A stretch of 64,000 nt of DNA, taken from Rhynchonema sp. JSB1_4. Its lineage: Eukaryota > Nematoda > Chromadorea > Monhysterida > Xyalidae. Below the pieces are notes generated by a model. That model was given only the letters and a program-made list of their open reading frames with translations, did not search any database and was not told the DNA's origin. The position numbers were made by a program, and so were the translations under genes. The stretch lies in contig JASAMV010000318.1 in NCBI GenBank assembly GCA_030248065.1, positions 1 through 64,000 on the forward strand, in the 5' to 3' direction. Below are positions 47,853 to 58,465 of the stretch, piece by piece. The number at the start of each line of letters is the position of its first letter. The first letter of the stretch is position 1.

Positions 47853-48121
47853 GGTAACTTCCTGAAAATTATTCGAGATTGAATTTGGATACCGAATCCC
47901 AAAAAATGTTGTGCAACATGCTAAATATTGAATGGTCAAACACCATTAGAATCACCTGGGCTTCACACCAAAATGCACAAAAATAAGAACTTTATTCAAA
48001 ATGCCACAATATTCACAGTGGATATCACACAAAGAAAACGGGAGTATCACAGCACAGCTGAGTCATATGTACAAAATCTTGAGTGTACACTTGAAATAGA
48101 AATAATCCTCATTAAAACGCC

Positions 48122-51100
48122 TCAGCACAAATGAACAAAATCGCACAAAGAGAAATACAGAATGAATAAAACCACTGCGCCAGCAACCGTTAACAACAGG
48201 ACCAGGCAGATTTTCTTCTGAAAGGATCAAGTTCTACAATTCAATTAGTTTAGAAACAACTGTAACAACAAGCCTTTCGATATTTCCGCTTGTACTGCAT
48301 AGCGTTTCTCGTATGTTTCGCTCCTCGAAACACATACTCCGCTGCTTCCGTGACGCTTTTTTCAATTCGATCAACCAATTCTCCCTGAATTTTCAGGGAA
48401 AGAATCGGTATCAAAGGATCAGCTCGGAATACCTACTTTTACAAGTCTCATCTGCAACTGACCCGAAAAACAAATGTTGCACAAAACTCGTGAGATTCCC
48501 GAATTAAAAAATTGAAAAAGAAAACAGTCGCACCGCACCTGTGTTTCGATGAGCAATGCCACATCCAGAAACATGGTGTGTAACTCTCTGATGCTTCGTT
48601 CGAGCTCTCGTATATCAGCAGCGCGCGCTTCCACGTCCGCCAGAATTTGCCGCGCTTGACGCGAGTTTTGAAGAAGGAGCTGAATGCACAGAATGGAATG
48701 ACTAGTATTGGTGAATAAGAAGATCGGCGGTTTTGGTCACACAGTGAGTGTGCAAATGCATCGAATATTTTTCCTGAATGGCAAGGAACATCTCGCAGGA
48801 GATCACGTTTTTTTAAAACTGTTCTGCATGTTTCGCGCTCACTGAGTTCAAACAACGTGACCGTACTGGTGCGTGGTGCGACCAAAATCAAACTTGGTGA
48901 TCCTTCCTTGGTCACATGACATTTTGCATTGACGAGATATCCTTAATTCAATAAGACACGTGACCAAGGCAAAACCAGACTGAGCCGATCGCCAAGTTTG
49001 ATATATATCATCAAAAATTGTTTATTTTTCCAGGATACCTACCCCTCCTGCCATCTGATTGATTTGTCCACTTTCTATCACATCTTCAATCGCAGATTCG
49101 GTCATCGTTTCTCCAGCTGAAAAAATTATTGAAAAAATAATACTACATTATTGCAAAAACAACATAACACACAAAAAGCACAAACCAGATCGATCCAAAC
49201 TTAATCGATATCGATTGGCTCTGCGGTGGAACAGCAAGCGTCGGATTTCAGGTCTAACTGGCGGTTGCAAGCAGCGACGAGCCTGTCTTCATCACCTGAG
49301 GGTTGCATCGACTCAAGGTTTGGACTTGGACAAGGTTTGAATGTGTAACGGACCAAATGTGGACAGCCGCAAGCAGGGCATTAAAGCAAGGTGAGGTGAT
49401 GACTGACTGACTTATTTGTTTTTTCCTCTTCCGAACAACTTTCATTTGCATGGTAACAGCGGAATACTGGCTGGGAAGATTGGACAACTTCACAGAATCG
49501 ATGATGTAAAAAGCAGTAGCTTGGTCCAAATATGGAGTGGTTGACGGGAGGTGGCACCCTCCACTTCGGTTTGACTGTTCTAACCAGCCCGTAGAACAAG
49601 AATACGCACAAGATAAATACTCAAGTATGAAAAAGCAATGCTTTCAGGTTACTCGTCAACAATAGCAAACCCACTCAGTTCCATGTAGCCCTGAATGCGT
49701 TGTTTGCATCGGTCGCGATGTCGCGCTTGTTCTTCGTTGAACAAATGCAGCACGTTGTACATTCGCTTTTCAAGCGCCGCCACCTGAAACAAACGGCGGT
49801 TTGTTTATGTTTGTTTTCCAGAAATTATTGACGTGAAATAATTCTCGGCAGTGATGTGGTTGGGGCTAGCTATCTTGCTCCCAAACCCATACCCCCAAAC
49901 TGGCTAGCTAGGTTTCTTGCTCCGGTCATCCAAGTCAAAAAACTGTTGATTTTGGTGCCAAAACGACCATTTTATGCACCAAAATAGTCAAATTCGCTCA
50001 AATTTGCTCACACATGCACAAAAACACGCATTTGAAGGCTTATTTTGGCATAATTTCGACCAATTTTTAAACCCCTGTTTTTTACTTATGGACCAAAACC
50101 CCCCAAATCGGGGTACCCGGCTAGCTAGCTTGCGCCGGACCCCTCCAGCTAGCTGGCTTTCTTGCTGGGGACAACTACATCACTGTTTATCGGGTGTCTG
50201 ATATTGGAACTGGATGGACATTTTACCAGCGTCGGAGTAGTTCATTGGGTGTAACTTGTTCAACACACCTCATAATCCTGAAATAGTGCCCCGCAACGCC
50301 AGGACGTCGCATCCCAGCCATCGCTTGGATTTTTTCAAGTTCGCACTCAACTACGAAAACAAACCTGAGCCCGTCTGATGCGTAATGCGACCGAATCTGG
50401 CGGTTCTTTGCTGCCTGCAGCATCGGCCTGTGTTTTTGCCTCAGCGTGACACATAAGGGATTCGTCTTGGAGCGCTGAAAAACAATGTTTTGAAAAAACT
50501 GCTGAGTTGAAAATTGCGACCTTATCGCTGACAATGTTGTGAAAATGTAAAAACGTAACAGTTGATTGGTCACTGACCTTTCAGGCGGCCGCGCGATTGC
50601 TGCGACAAAGTCTGAAATGCGTTCACGATATGGTCCAGTTCCAGCTTGTTTTCTGAAAAAACGATACCTCATTTTACTGTGGAGCACAAACATGAAAAGA
50701 AACGTTTTGCGCGTTTGCCAACTTTCATCTTTTTTAACATCGACCATCATTTGGGAATGTTTGATTTTCACGTCTTCGATGTAGCTTTCCAGCAACCTCA
50801 GATCGCCGTGCACGATTTTCACCCTGTTGAACGGACAAGTGACTATTGTGGAACATATAATAAAGGAAATAACACTCCAATGCTGAATTAAAGTAAATGA
50901 ACGCTGTTCAGAAGATCAATAAACCGGCTCAAGGACTATGGATAGAAACGAAAAAAATAACATTTCCCAACAAAATATTTCCCTCAGAAAACGAAAAGCA
51001 CTACTCACGAAAAATGCCCGATTGAGGAAAAAGGACGAAAATACGCAATCAAAGCCGAAAATTTGTCAAGACAAAGGGAAGCATCAAAAGTACTACACAC

Positions 51101-52496
51101 CTTAATAATTACTTACGACGACCCCTGAATGCAACATTCATTCAAAAAGGATGACTGTTGTCAAAAACAACGAAGATCACTGACAAGAAGTTTCCCAGGT
51201 AACAAGTAGGGTTAGAGAGATGTCGGGTGTCGGCTGTCGGGTGCCAAAAAAGTGTAGGTGTCGGGTGTCGGGTACCCCCAGATGTCGGGTGTCGGGTTTT
51301 TTCGGACCCGACACCCGACACTTACGGTTCAAAACATCAGTATTGCTGAGAGAAGAATTTTGAGAGAAAATTTTCTTCGAAACAAATGTTTCCGAAGACG
51401 CAGAATGTGACATTTTGGTGTTTATTTCGTGTGAAAATACTTGAATTCAGTAACTTGAGCCAAAAAATTGCACTCGTGATGCAAATGAGCAAAAATTTGC
51501 CTGTTTTTGGTCCAAAAACAGGTGTCGGGTGTCGGTTTTTTTTCAAAAACTAGATGTCGGGTGTCGGGTTTTTTTGCAACTGTCGGGTGTCGGCTTTTTT
51601 TCTGAGACGACCTCTAACCCTAGTAGCAAGTAGAAAAAAGAAGTATTTTTTCAGTTCTTTTCTTTTAATCCTGGCAGGAAAACACAAGCAAAAACATTTC
51701 TCCCGCTCCACTCAGGACTCACTGCGCTAAAAAGTGCTGAATCGGCCTGAACGCCATCTCGTGCTCGTAGTCAACGTCTGCAGAATTGCCATAATCTGAA
51801 ATTACAGCAAATCTGACAAAAAAAACTTTTGACAACAGCCAAACTTTTGGAAATGAGATAACAAACACTAACCATCTGACAGAAACAGTGAGCTTTCTGA
51901 CCGATCAAACGGAAATTCCCAACTGTCAGCACGTTCAATGGCATATTGGTCGCTGCAAATCTGGAAAAGGAACAATATTGAAATGAGAATGAACAACCCC
52001 AATCGATGACGATTGCGAATAAGATCAGAGGTGGGATCGGGCCTACGAGCCCCCAATCCAAAAACAACGACCTTGGTTAAGGTGGTCGAAGTGAAAAGTC
52101 CGCCCGGTGCGCCCAAATATATAGAAAAAGCTGACACCCGACAGTTCTAAAAATACCCAACATTTACTGGTTGTGAACCAAATACAGACAAAAGTTTCTC
52201 ATTTGCATCATTAATGCAGCTTTTTGGCTCAATTTAATGAATTCTGAAGTTTTTTCAAACGAAATAAACCGCCTTCGGACATTTGCTCGAAGAAAATTTT
52301 CTCTCAAAATTCTTCTCTCAGCAAGACTGATGTTTTGAGCAGTCAGTATCGGGTCCCAAAAACCCGACACCTCGCGCGCCCGACTCCACATCCCTTAACC
52401 CTGGCCGCAATCCGCCCGATTTCCACCTTTTCTGGTGAGTGGTAGCCACCAAAAGAAGCCAACCTTGAATTCTTCAATCCTGTTTTTGGTCGTCAT
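48122..52496 (-). CDS. STX: Plasma-membrane-type syntaxin (Qa-SNARE), complete copy
   Basis: Eleven exons give 336 residues: 52496-52464, 51960-51873, 51795-51723, 50823-50723, 50652-50578, 50474-50365, 49783-49675, 49116-49043, 48679-48539, 48384-48274, 48217-48122. Exon 1 encodes MTTKNRIEEFK, the usual syntaxin start. The Habc bundle spans exons 3-7 (YIEDVKIKHSQ, NEEQARHRDRCKQRIQGYM). The SNARE motif is in exons 9-10: ELERSIRELHTMFLDVALLI, with the zero-layer glutamine at ETQ|GELVDRIE. A hydrophobic anchor (CLVLLLTVAGAVVLFILYF) closes exon 11. The best match is the syntaxin 1-4 group, which drives exocytic fusion. The last intron starts with GC rather than GT. Introns 1, 3, 6 and 8 contain mobile elements. 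Confidence 0.92.
48892..49006. mobile_element. Small foldback MITE in syntaxin intron 8 (left arm)
   Basis: ATCAAACTTGGTGATC on the left pairs with GATCGCCAAGTTTGAT on the right, with GGTCACATG and CACGTGACC inside. The right-arm counterpart is at about 60753-60867 and is shorter by about 17 bp. Confidence 0.8.
49849..50185. mobile_element. hAT-like MITE in syntaxin intron 6 (left arm)
   Basis: Starts CAGTGATGTGGTTGGGG, ends CAACTACATCACTG. Flanks are ATTCTCGG and TTTATCGG; the right arm preserves ATTATCGG, giving a 7-of-8 target duplication. The same family is at 1182-1467. Confidence 0.85.
51209..51619 (+). mobile_element. TGTCGGGTGTCGGGT-rich element with CTCTAACCCT ends (copy 1)
   Basis: The left GGGTTAGAG and right CTCTAACCC are inverted. 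Tandem GTGTCGG units make both shoulders. The internal phrase TTTTGAGAGAAAATTTTCTT recurs reversed near 52.3 kb. It lies in syntaxin intron 3, outside the duplicated arm. Confidence 0.7.
52130..52400 (-). mobile_element. TGTCGGGTGTCGGGT-rich element, degraded reversed copy
   Basis: Reverse-complement similarity to 51330-51560, including CATCAGTMTTGCTGAGAGAA and GTCGGGTGTC at the edge. It lies in syntaxin intron 1. Confidence 0.65.
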
Positions 52497-52904
52497 TGCC
52501 TTGCGTTTGATGACAATTTTTAACAAAAATCGACAAAACCACTTGTGCAATTAGGTATAGATTCCGGCGCAAAAGCTGAAGCTGGTTGTGTCTATATGTA
52601 GTGGTTAAAGTGGTGTAGGAGAGAGGGGAGGAGAGACCGATCACCCAGTACAGTTGCACTTATGGAAAGAAAAAATAGCAAAAAAAGGTCATTGAGAAAA
52701 GGAAAAATTTTTTTCCTTTTGTTTTCCTTTTTTTCCTATGAGGAAAAAATGAGCAAAATTTTTTTTTCCGAACTCTGGATAGTAAATGAGTCTTCCATCA
52801 ACCTGCAGGCAAGAGGAGTTAAAAATCTTTGGAAAATCATCCACGCCTATAAAAGGCAGAAAACGGCGTTTTGAGGCCAGCCGCTCCAGATTACGTTTTA
52901 GCCC
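52497..52904. other. 5' flank of the syntaxin gene
   Basis: This is the upstream side of the complete syntaxin and should hold its promoter. It contains A- and T-rich runs at about 52.67-52.77 kb and no gene. Confidence 0.3.
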
Positions 52905-52962
52905 AAGCCTAAGAAGCCTAGGCGTAGGCCTAAGCCTAAGCCTAGGCCTAAGCCTGTGGAGA
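52905..52962 (-). repeat. Short degenerate TTAGGC (GCCTAA) array
   Basis: The plus strand reads a run of GCCTAA and GGCCTAA variants, such as GGCCTAAGCCTAAGCC, i.e. TTAGGC on the minus strand. TTAGGC is the established telomere unit of many nematodes. The array is only about nine degenerate units, so coincidence or an ordinary simple repeat is possible. Confidence 0.5.
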
Positions 52963-52971
52963 ACTGGAATT

Positions 52972-53034
52972 GTTGGTTGGTGTTGGCGCTAACACGCAAA
53001 ACATAGATAAAAAACAAAATGGTCTCGCCACCAG
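52972..53034 (+). mobile_element. Left fragment of a third TA-site MITE
   Basis: TTGTTGGTTGGTGTTGGCGC and the following ACAAAATGGTCTCG match the interior of the MITE at 1470-1764. The match breaks at 53034, where a new element starts, and resumes at 55522. Confidence 0.8.
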
Positions 53035-55521
53035 TGTTGGAGGTACTCTGGAGGGGGGATACCTACTGTACCGCGCTCGGAGAGGGGGGATACCTACTGT
53101 ACCAGAGCCGATGGCCTGGGGGGTTATGTACCTAGGGGGGTTGGGGGGGGGGGGGGGGATAGGTTTTGGGGTGAAAATTTTTTATGTGTTTATTATGTGG
53201 AATCGTGTGAAAACGTAGTATTTCGGCGTAGCGCGCGAATTTGGGTAATTTGAGGAAAACCACTGATTTTGCACTAGGCCTAATCCACTTTTCACAATAC
53301 AATACATACCAGCCCTGTACCAAACCCAATACCATCCAATCCAATACCAATACCCAATACCATACCGGCGGCCCAATACCAATACCAATACCAATACCAA
53401 ATCAATACTCTCAGTGCCTGGTATTGGGTTTGGTATTTATTGGGTTGGTATTGGTATTGAGTATTGGGTATTGGGTTGATATTGGTATTGGGTATTGGGT
53501 ATTGGTCTTAGTATTGGTTTGGTATTGGGTTTTTGGTCTGGTATTGGGTTGGTATTGGGTTTAGTATTGAGTTTGGTATTGGGTTTTGAGTCAGGTATTG
53601 GGTTTGGTATTGGTTTGGTATTGGGTTTTTCTGGATTAGAATTGGGTATTGGTTTTTACCCCATACCTGGGCAAACCCAATACCAATACCCAATACCAAT
53701 ACCAGGCCAGGTTCATACCAATACCCAATACCAATACCAAATTAGACCCAATACCAATACCAAACACGGTATTGGTATTGGTATTGGGCGGTATTGGTAT
53801 TGGGTATTGGGTATTGTGCCCATGCCCACCCAGTGTAGTGGCAGGCCCATGTGTGGGAGGTAAGTATGATGCGGGGTTGGGACCGGAAGCGTGAGAGGTA
53901 TGATTTTGGTCACCCAAAAAGGCGAAAAAACGCTGTTTTTGTGATACAATTTTGGCCAAAAATTGAGGTAAGAATAGTACTTTTTCAAAATTTTCGCCGA
54001 AAATCGCCTAAAAATAGGTATTATGGGTGGGTCTGCGCGCGAAGCGCGCGATTTTTGGGAAAATAAGGTCGAAAAACACCGATTTTTGCCTTAAAAGGTA
54101 TAAAATTGCTTGTGAGATGTATGATTTGGAGTTGTGAGAGGTAAGTCTCCCCCCCCCCCCCCACGGGTTTTGTGGTAGGTAAGTACTGAGAGGGGGGGGT
54201 AACCCCCCAACCCCCCCCCCCCCAGCCACTACTATGTGCCCACCCATATTTTGCACTAATTTTGGCCATTTTGGTCAAAAATTGGCACTTTTGGGGCAAA
54301 ATCGGGGGATACCTACTTACTGTACCGGGGTGAAAATCGGGGGGATACCTACTGTACCATGCCAAACATCGGGGGGATACCTACTGTACAGTGGTGTAGC
54401 TACCCAGGCGGGGCGGCAACCTACTGTACCACCCAAAATGCGGGGCGGCAACCTACCTACTGTACCAGCCGAGCTAGGGGGGGTCGTACCACTTGGGGGG
54501 GGGGTCATCTGGAAACCGAAATTTTTTATGTCTAAATACTGAAGAAAATGTGGCCTAAAACACTAATTTCGCGCGCAGCGCGCGATTTTTCGCCTATTTG
54601 CAGACAAATATGCTAATTTTATGCAATTTTAAGCCAAAAATGAATGTTTTGGGTGAAAAGTTAGGTGGGGCGGCAACCTACCTACCAGTGTAGTTCCTGG
54701 GGGGAGGGGGGGTCCCCCCCTAAGGACACTAACCGCCGGACCAAGGTACACTAGTACACTAACCGCCGCGTCAGGTACACTAACCGCCTCAACTTTTGCC
54801 TAAAAGCTTTTTAGGCCTAAAATGGCATTTTTAGGCCTAAATGTGTGATTTTTAGGTCAATGTTCTCAAAAGTCGCCAAAATACCCTTGTTCTGAGAATT
54901 TTTTCCAAAAAGGGTAAAAATAAGTCAAATTTTCTACCTAAAAGTGACTTTTTCCTGATTTTGGGTCTTCCCCCCCCCCCTTCCCCCCCAGGGAGGTACA
55001 CTAACCGTTCGGAAAAGGGGTAGGTACACTACCGCCGCCACCAGGACTACACCTCCTCTGTCCAGGGGAGGGGCGAACCTACCTCTGTACCAGGCGAGGG
55101 GCGGCAACCTACCTACTGTACCTGGGGGGCGCCCCCCCACCCCCCAGCCACCCATCTTCAGGCGAGGGGGCAGTGTTGGAGGTGGGGGGGTTTGGGGGGC
55201 CCCCCAGGGGTCCCCCCTCGCCTAGTAGGTCCCCCCCGATGTTTGCAGGAGGGTTCCCCCCCCGATTTCACCCCTAGTAGGTATCCCCCCCCCCCCGATT
55301 TTGCCCAAAAAGTGCCAATTTTTGACCAAAATGGCCAAAATTAGTGTAAAATCAGTGGTTTTTGCCTCAAATCACCCAAACCTAACCCCCCCCCCCCCCC
55401 CCCTACCCCCCCCCCCCCTTGTTTAGTAGTCCCCCCTCTCTGCGCATCCCCCCCTCCCCTCCACTGAGGGGGGCCCTTACTGGGGGGGGGCTCCCCCAAC
55501 CCCCCCCCTCCCCCTCTTCCT
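53035..55521. mobile_element. Nested insertions splitting the third TA-site MITE
   Basis: Between the two halves of the MITE lie a G/C-tract element starting CAGTGTTGGAGG, an ATTGGT satellite block (about 53280-53830), the element 53831-54236, a family-11719 copy (about 54390-54690) and more C-rich units. Order and shared ends indicate several successive insertions. Confidence 0.75.
53831..54236 (+). mobile_element. hAT-like element, exact TSD TGCCCACC
   Basis: The unit starts CAGTGTAGTGGCAGG and ends CCAGCCACTACTATG, with identical TGCCCACC flanks (53823-53830, 54237-54244). It contains GCGCGCGAAGCGCGCG near 54036. Its interior resembles 36957-37208. It landed at the edge of the ATTGGT satellite. 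Confidence 0.88.
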
Positions 55522-55592
55522 TGCAGATCAAAATTACGGTGGGTTACGGTATTCGGGGGCTGAGTGACAACCTCGTGTAGACTGTCTTTACC
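55522..55592 (+). mobile_element. Right fragment of the third TA-site MITE
   Basis: CTTGCAGATCAAAATTACGG leads into the standard right terminus (GGTGGGTTACGGTATTCGGG...GACTGTCTTTA). It continues the fragment at 52972-53034. Confidence 0.85.
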
Positions 55593-55614
55593 TTTCAGCG
55601 CTGTGACTATGTCG

Positions 55615-55690
55615 GCAGCTTGGCTCAGCGGCAGCGCTTTAGCTTGCAATGCCAGTGCCAGAGGTAGTGGGTTCGAGTCCCGATAGCGAA
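55615..55690 (+). ncRNA. tRNA-like sequence (tRNA pseudogene or SINE head)
   Basis: TTGGCTCAGCGGCAGCGC fits a tRNA A box and D arm, and GTGGGTTCGAGTCCCGA fits a B box and T arm about 30 bp later. The acceptor stem does not pair and the anticodon arm is irregular, so a functional tRNA is unlikely. An A/T-rich tail follows, as in a SINE. Confidence 0.5.
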
Positions 55691-55718
55691 AAAAATATTT
55701 TTTGTTTTTTTATCTTTT

Positions 55719-55778
55719 TTGGCTTAGGCTTAGGCTTCGGCTTAGGCTTAGCTTAAACTTTGGCTTTGGATTAGGCTT
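55719..55778 (+). repeat. Short degenerate TTAGGC array
   Basis: The run GGCTTAGGCTTAGGCTTCGG and following GGCTTAGGCTTAGC is TTAGGC-like on the plus strand, opposite in orientation to 52905-52962. Confidence 0.5.
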
Positions 55779-55852
55779 AACTCAACAAACAGCCTCAAAA
55801 CACTGAAACCTCGAAAGTGTGGAGCGGAGGATCAGCCTTGGATAGGGTGTAG

Positions 55853-56284
55853 GCCTGGGCACAATACCACTTTTGACACCCAATACCAATACCCAATACC
55901 AATACCGGCCCTGTACCAATACCCAATACCAATACCAAATTGGTGACCCAATACCAATACCCAATACCAATACCGGGTGAGACCCAATACCAATACCAAT
56001 ACCCAATACCAGATCAATACTACTGAAGTGCCTGGTATTGGGTTTGGTATTGGGTTGGTATTGGTATTGAGTATTGGGTATTGGGTTGGTATTGGTATTG
56101 GGTATTGGTTTTAGTATTGGATTGGTATTGGGTTTTTGGTCTGCTATTGGGTTGGTATTGGGTTTGGTATTGGTTTGGTATTGGGTTTTGAGTCAGGTAT
56201 TGGGCTTGGTATTGGTTTGGTATTGGGTTTTTCTGGATTAGTGTTGGGTATTGGTTTTGACCCAATACCTGGGCAAACCCAATA
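55853..56284. repeat. ATTGGT satellite block with defined left end
   Basis: It begins GGCCTGGGCACAATACC and contains an array of CAATACC units that switches to GGTATTG orientation at about 56.03 kb, so the block is itself a large inverted repeat. It is interrupted at 56285 by a hAT-like element. Frames through it are artefacts. Confidence 0.85.
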
Positions 56285-57098
56285 CAGAGGTCGCAATCGG
56301 GCCGGGTTTGGCCGGCCCGGCCCGGCCCGAGCCCCCAAATCTCCGGCCCGGCCCGGCCCGACCCGTACCCCCAAATCTCCGGCCCGGCCCGGCCCGAACC
56401 CCCAAATCTCCGGCCCGGCCCGGCCCGAATTTTTGGCTCAGATTTTAACCCAATTTTTGTCAAAATTTTTGCGATTTTTGAATCAATGTTTTTGTTGAAA
56501 TTTCATTGTTTTCCATGAAAAAGTCGCCAGATAGACAATACCAATGGGCAATGGTGTGGCTGGGGGTCCCCCCTAGGTACAGTAGGTAAATGACGCGCCA
56601 TCCTGGTACAGTAGGTAGATCGCCGATCGCCGCCCCCCGGCTGGTACAGTAGGTTGCTATTGTTGGCTCAAAATGGTGTAAAATCCATATTTTTCATTCC
56701 AAATAATCGAAAAATTTTGAGTGTTTTAGAGTACATTTTCATCTAAACTTGGACATAAAAAATTTTGTTCCCCCCTAGCTCGGCCGGTCGGTACAGTAGG
56801 TAGGTTGATTTCATGCCTTTCTGGTGGTACAGTAGGTTGATTGCACGCCTGGGTAGCCACACGACTGGACAATACTGATCACTTACTTGCTGAATCCGTC
56901 CGAAATTTTAGTATTTTGGAAAAAAAAAACCTACTTTTTCAGTAAAATAAGTCACTTCAGAAGCTTCGGGCCGGGGTGCCCGGCCCGGCCCGGCCCGACC
57001 CTCCAAATCTCCGGCCCGAGCCAAAAGCCCAAAATCGCGGCCCGGCCCGGCTCGGCCCGGCCCGGCCCGAGGTCGGGCCGGCCCGATTGCGACCTCTG
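56285..57098 (+). mobile_element. GGCCCG-rich hAT-like element carrying a nested element
   Basis: The 814-bp unit starts CAGAGGTCGCAATCGGGCC and ends GGCCCGATTGCGACCTCTG. Flanks are ACCCAATA and ACCCAATT. Repeated GGCCCGGCCCGA makes up the shoulders. Inside, at about 56.54-56.88 kb, is a reversed family-11719 element with GACAATAC flanks, the same site used at 35296 in the related copy. Confidence 0.9.
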
Positions 57099-57106
57099 AC
57101 CCAATT

Positions 57107-58465
57107 CCCAATTATGGCTGGGCACAATACCCAATACCCAATACCAATACCACCCAATACCAATATCAATACCAGTGTTTGGTATTGGTATTGGGTCTAA
57201 TTCTGGTATTGGGTATTGGGTATTGGTATTGAAGCTGGCCTGGTATTGGTATTGGGTATTGGTATTGGGTTTGCCCAGGTATTGGGTCAAAACCAATACC
57301 CGATACTAATTCAGAAAAACCCAATACCAAACCAATACCAAACCTAATACCTGACTCAAAACTAGGCCTGGGCACAATACCACTTTTGACACCCAATACC
57401 AATACCCAATACCAATACCGGCCCTGTACCAATACCCAATACCCAATACCAATACCAAATTGGTGACCCAATACCAATACCAATACCGGGTGAAACCCAA
57501 TACCAATACCAATACCCAATACCAGATCAATACCACTGAAGTTGCCTGGTATTGGGTTTGGTATTGGGTTGGTATTGGTATTGAGTATTATTGGGTATTG
57601 GGTTGGTATTGGTATTGGGTATTGGGTATTGGTCTTAGTATTGGTTTGGTATTGGGTTTTTGGTCTGGTATTGGGTTGGTATTGGGTTTGGTATTGGTTT
57701 GGTATTGGGTTTTGAGTCAGGTATTGGGTTTGGTATTGGTTTGGTATTGGGTTTTTATGAATTAGTATCGGGTATTGGTTTTGACCCAATACCTGAGCAA
57801 ACCCAATACCAATACCCAATACCAATACCAGGCCAGCTTCAATACCAATACCCAATACCCAATACCAGAATTAGACCCAATACCAATACCAAACACCGGT
57901 ATTGGTATTGGTATTGGGTGGTATTGGTATTGGGTATTGGGTATTGTGCCCAGCCATACTCAAAACCCAATACCAAACCAATACCAAACCCAATACCAAC
58001 CCAATACCAGACCAAAAACCCAATACCAAACCAATACTAAGACCAATACCCAATACCCAATACCAATACCAACCCAATACCCAATACTCAATACCAATAC
58101 CAACCCAATACCGAACCCAATACCAGGCACTTCAGTGGTATTGATCTGGTATTGGGTATTGGTATTGGTATTCGCCTTTCACCCTGTATTTTTATTTTAT
58201 TGGGTCACCAATTTGGTATTGGTATTGGGTATTGGGTATTGGTACAGGGCCGGTATTGGTATTGGGTATTGGTATTGGGTGTGAAAAGTGGTATTGTGCC
58301 CAGGCCTATTCCCAATACCAATACCCAATACCAATACCAGGCCAGCTTCAATACCAATACCCAATACCAGAATTAGACCCAATACCAATGCCAAGCACTG
58401 GTATTGGTATTGGTATTGGGTGGTATTGGTATTGGGTATTGGGTATTGTGCCCACCCATAATAGG
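57107..58465. repeat. ATTGGT satellite, several TIR-bounded blocks
   Basis: At least three blocks run between TGGGCACAATACC starts (about 57118, 57367) and GGTATTGTGCCCA ends (about 57953, 58310, 58455). Orientation of the hexamer array reverses repeatedly. The largest open frame (57855-57166, minus) is pure satellite translation. Confidence 0.88.

Larger units (their letters stand above)
46345..51045. repeat. Inverted segmental duplication, left arm (~4.7 kb)
   Basis: Reverse-complement identity with about 58752-63396 runs across exon 1 of the acidic gene, all of SDHAF2 and syntaxin exons 4-11, including introns. Similarity ends abruptly near 46345 (after the exon-1 donor) and near 51045 (in syntaxin intron 3). 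Differences seen between arms include a ~17-bp indel near 48940, homopolymer changes in introns, and a ~30-bp difference inside the element at 49849-50185. Confidence 0.93.

Noticed and set aside
57166..57855. 229-residue minus-strand ORF, the longest in the window
   Set aside because: It is the translation of the ATTGGT/CAATACC satellite (QYQPNT/GIGIGYW repeats); length comes from the repeat lacking stops, not from selection.
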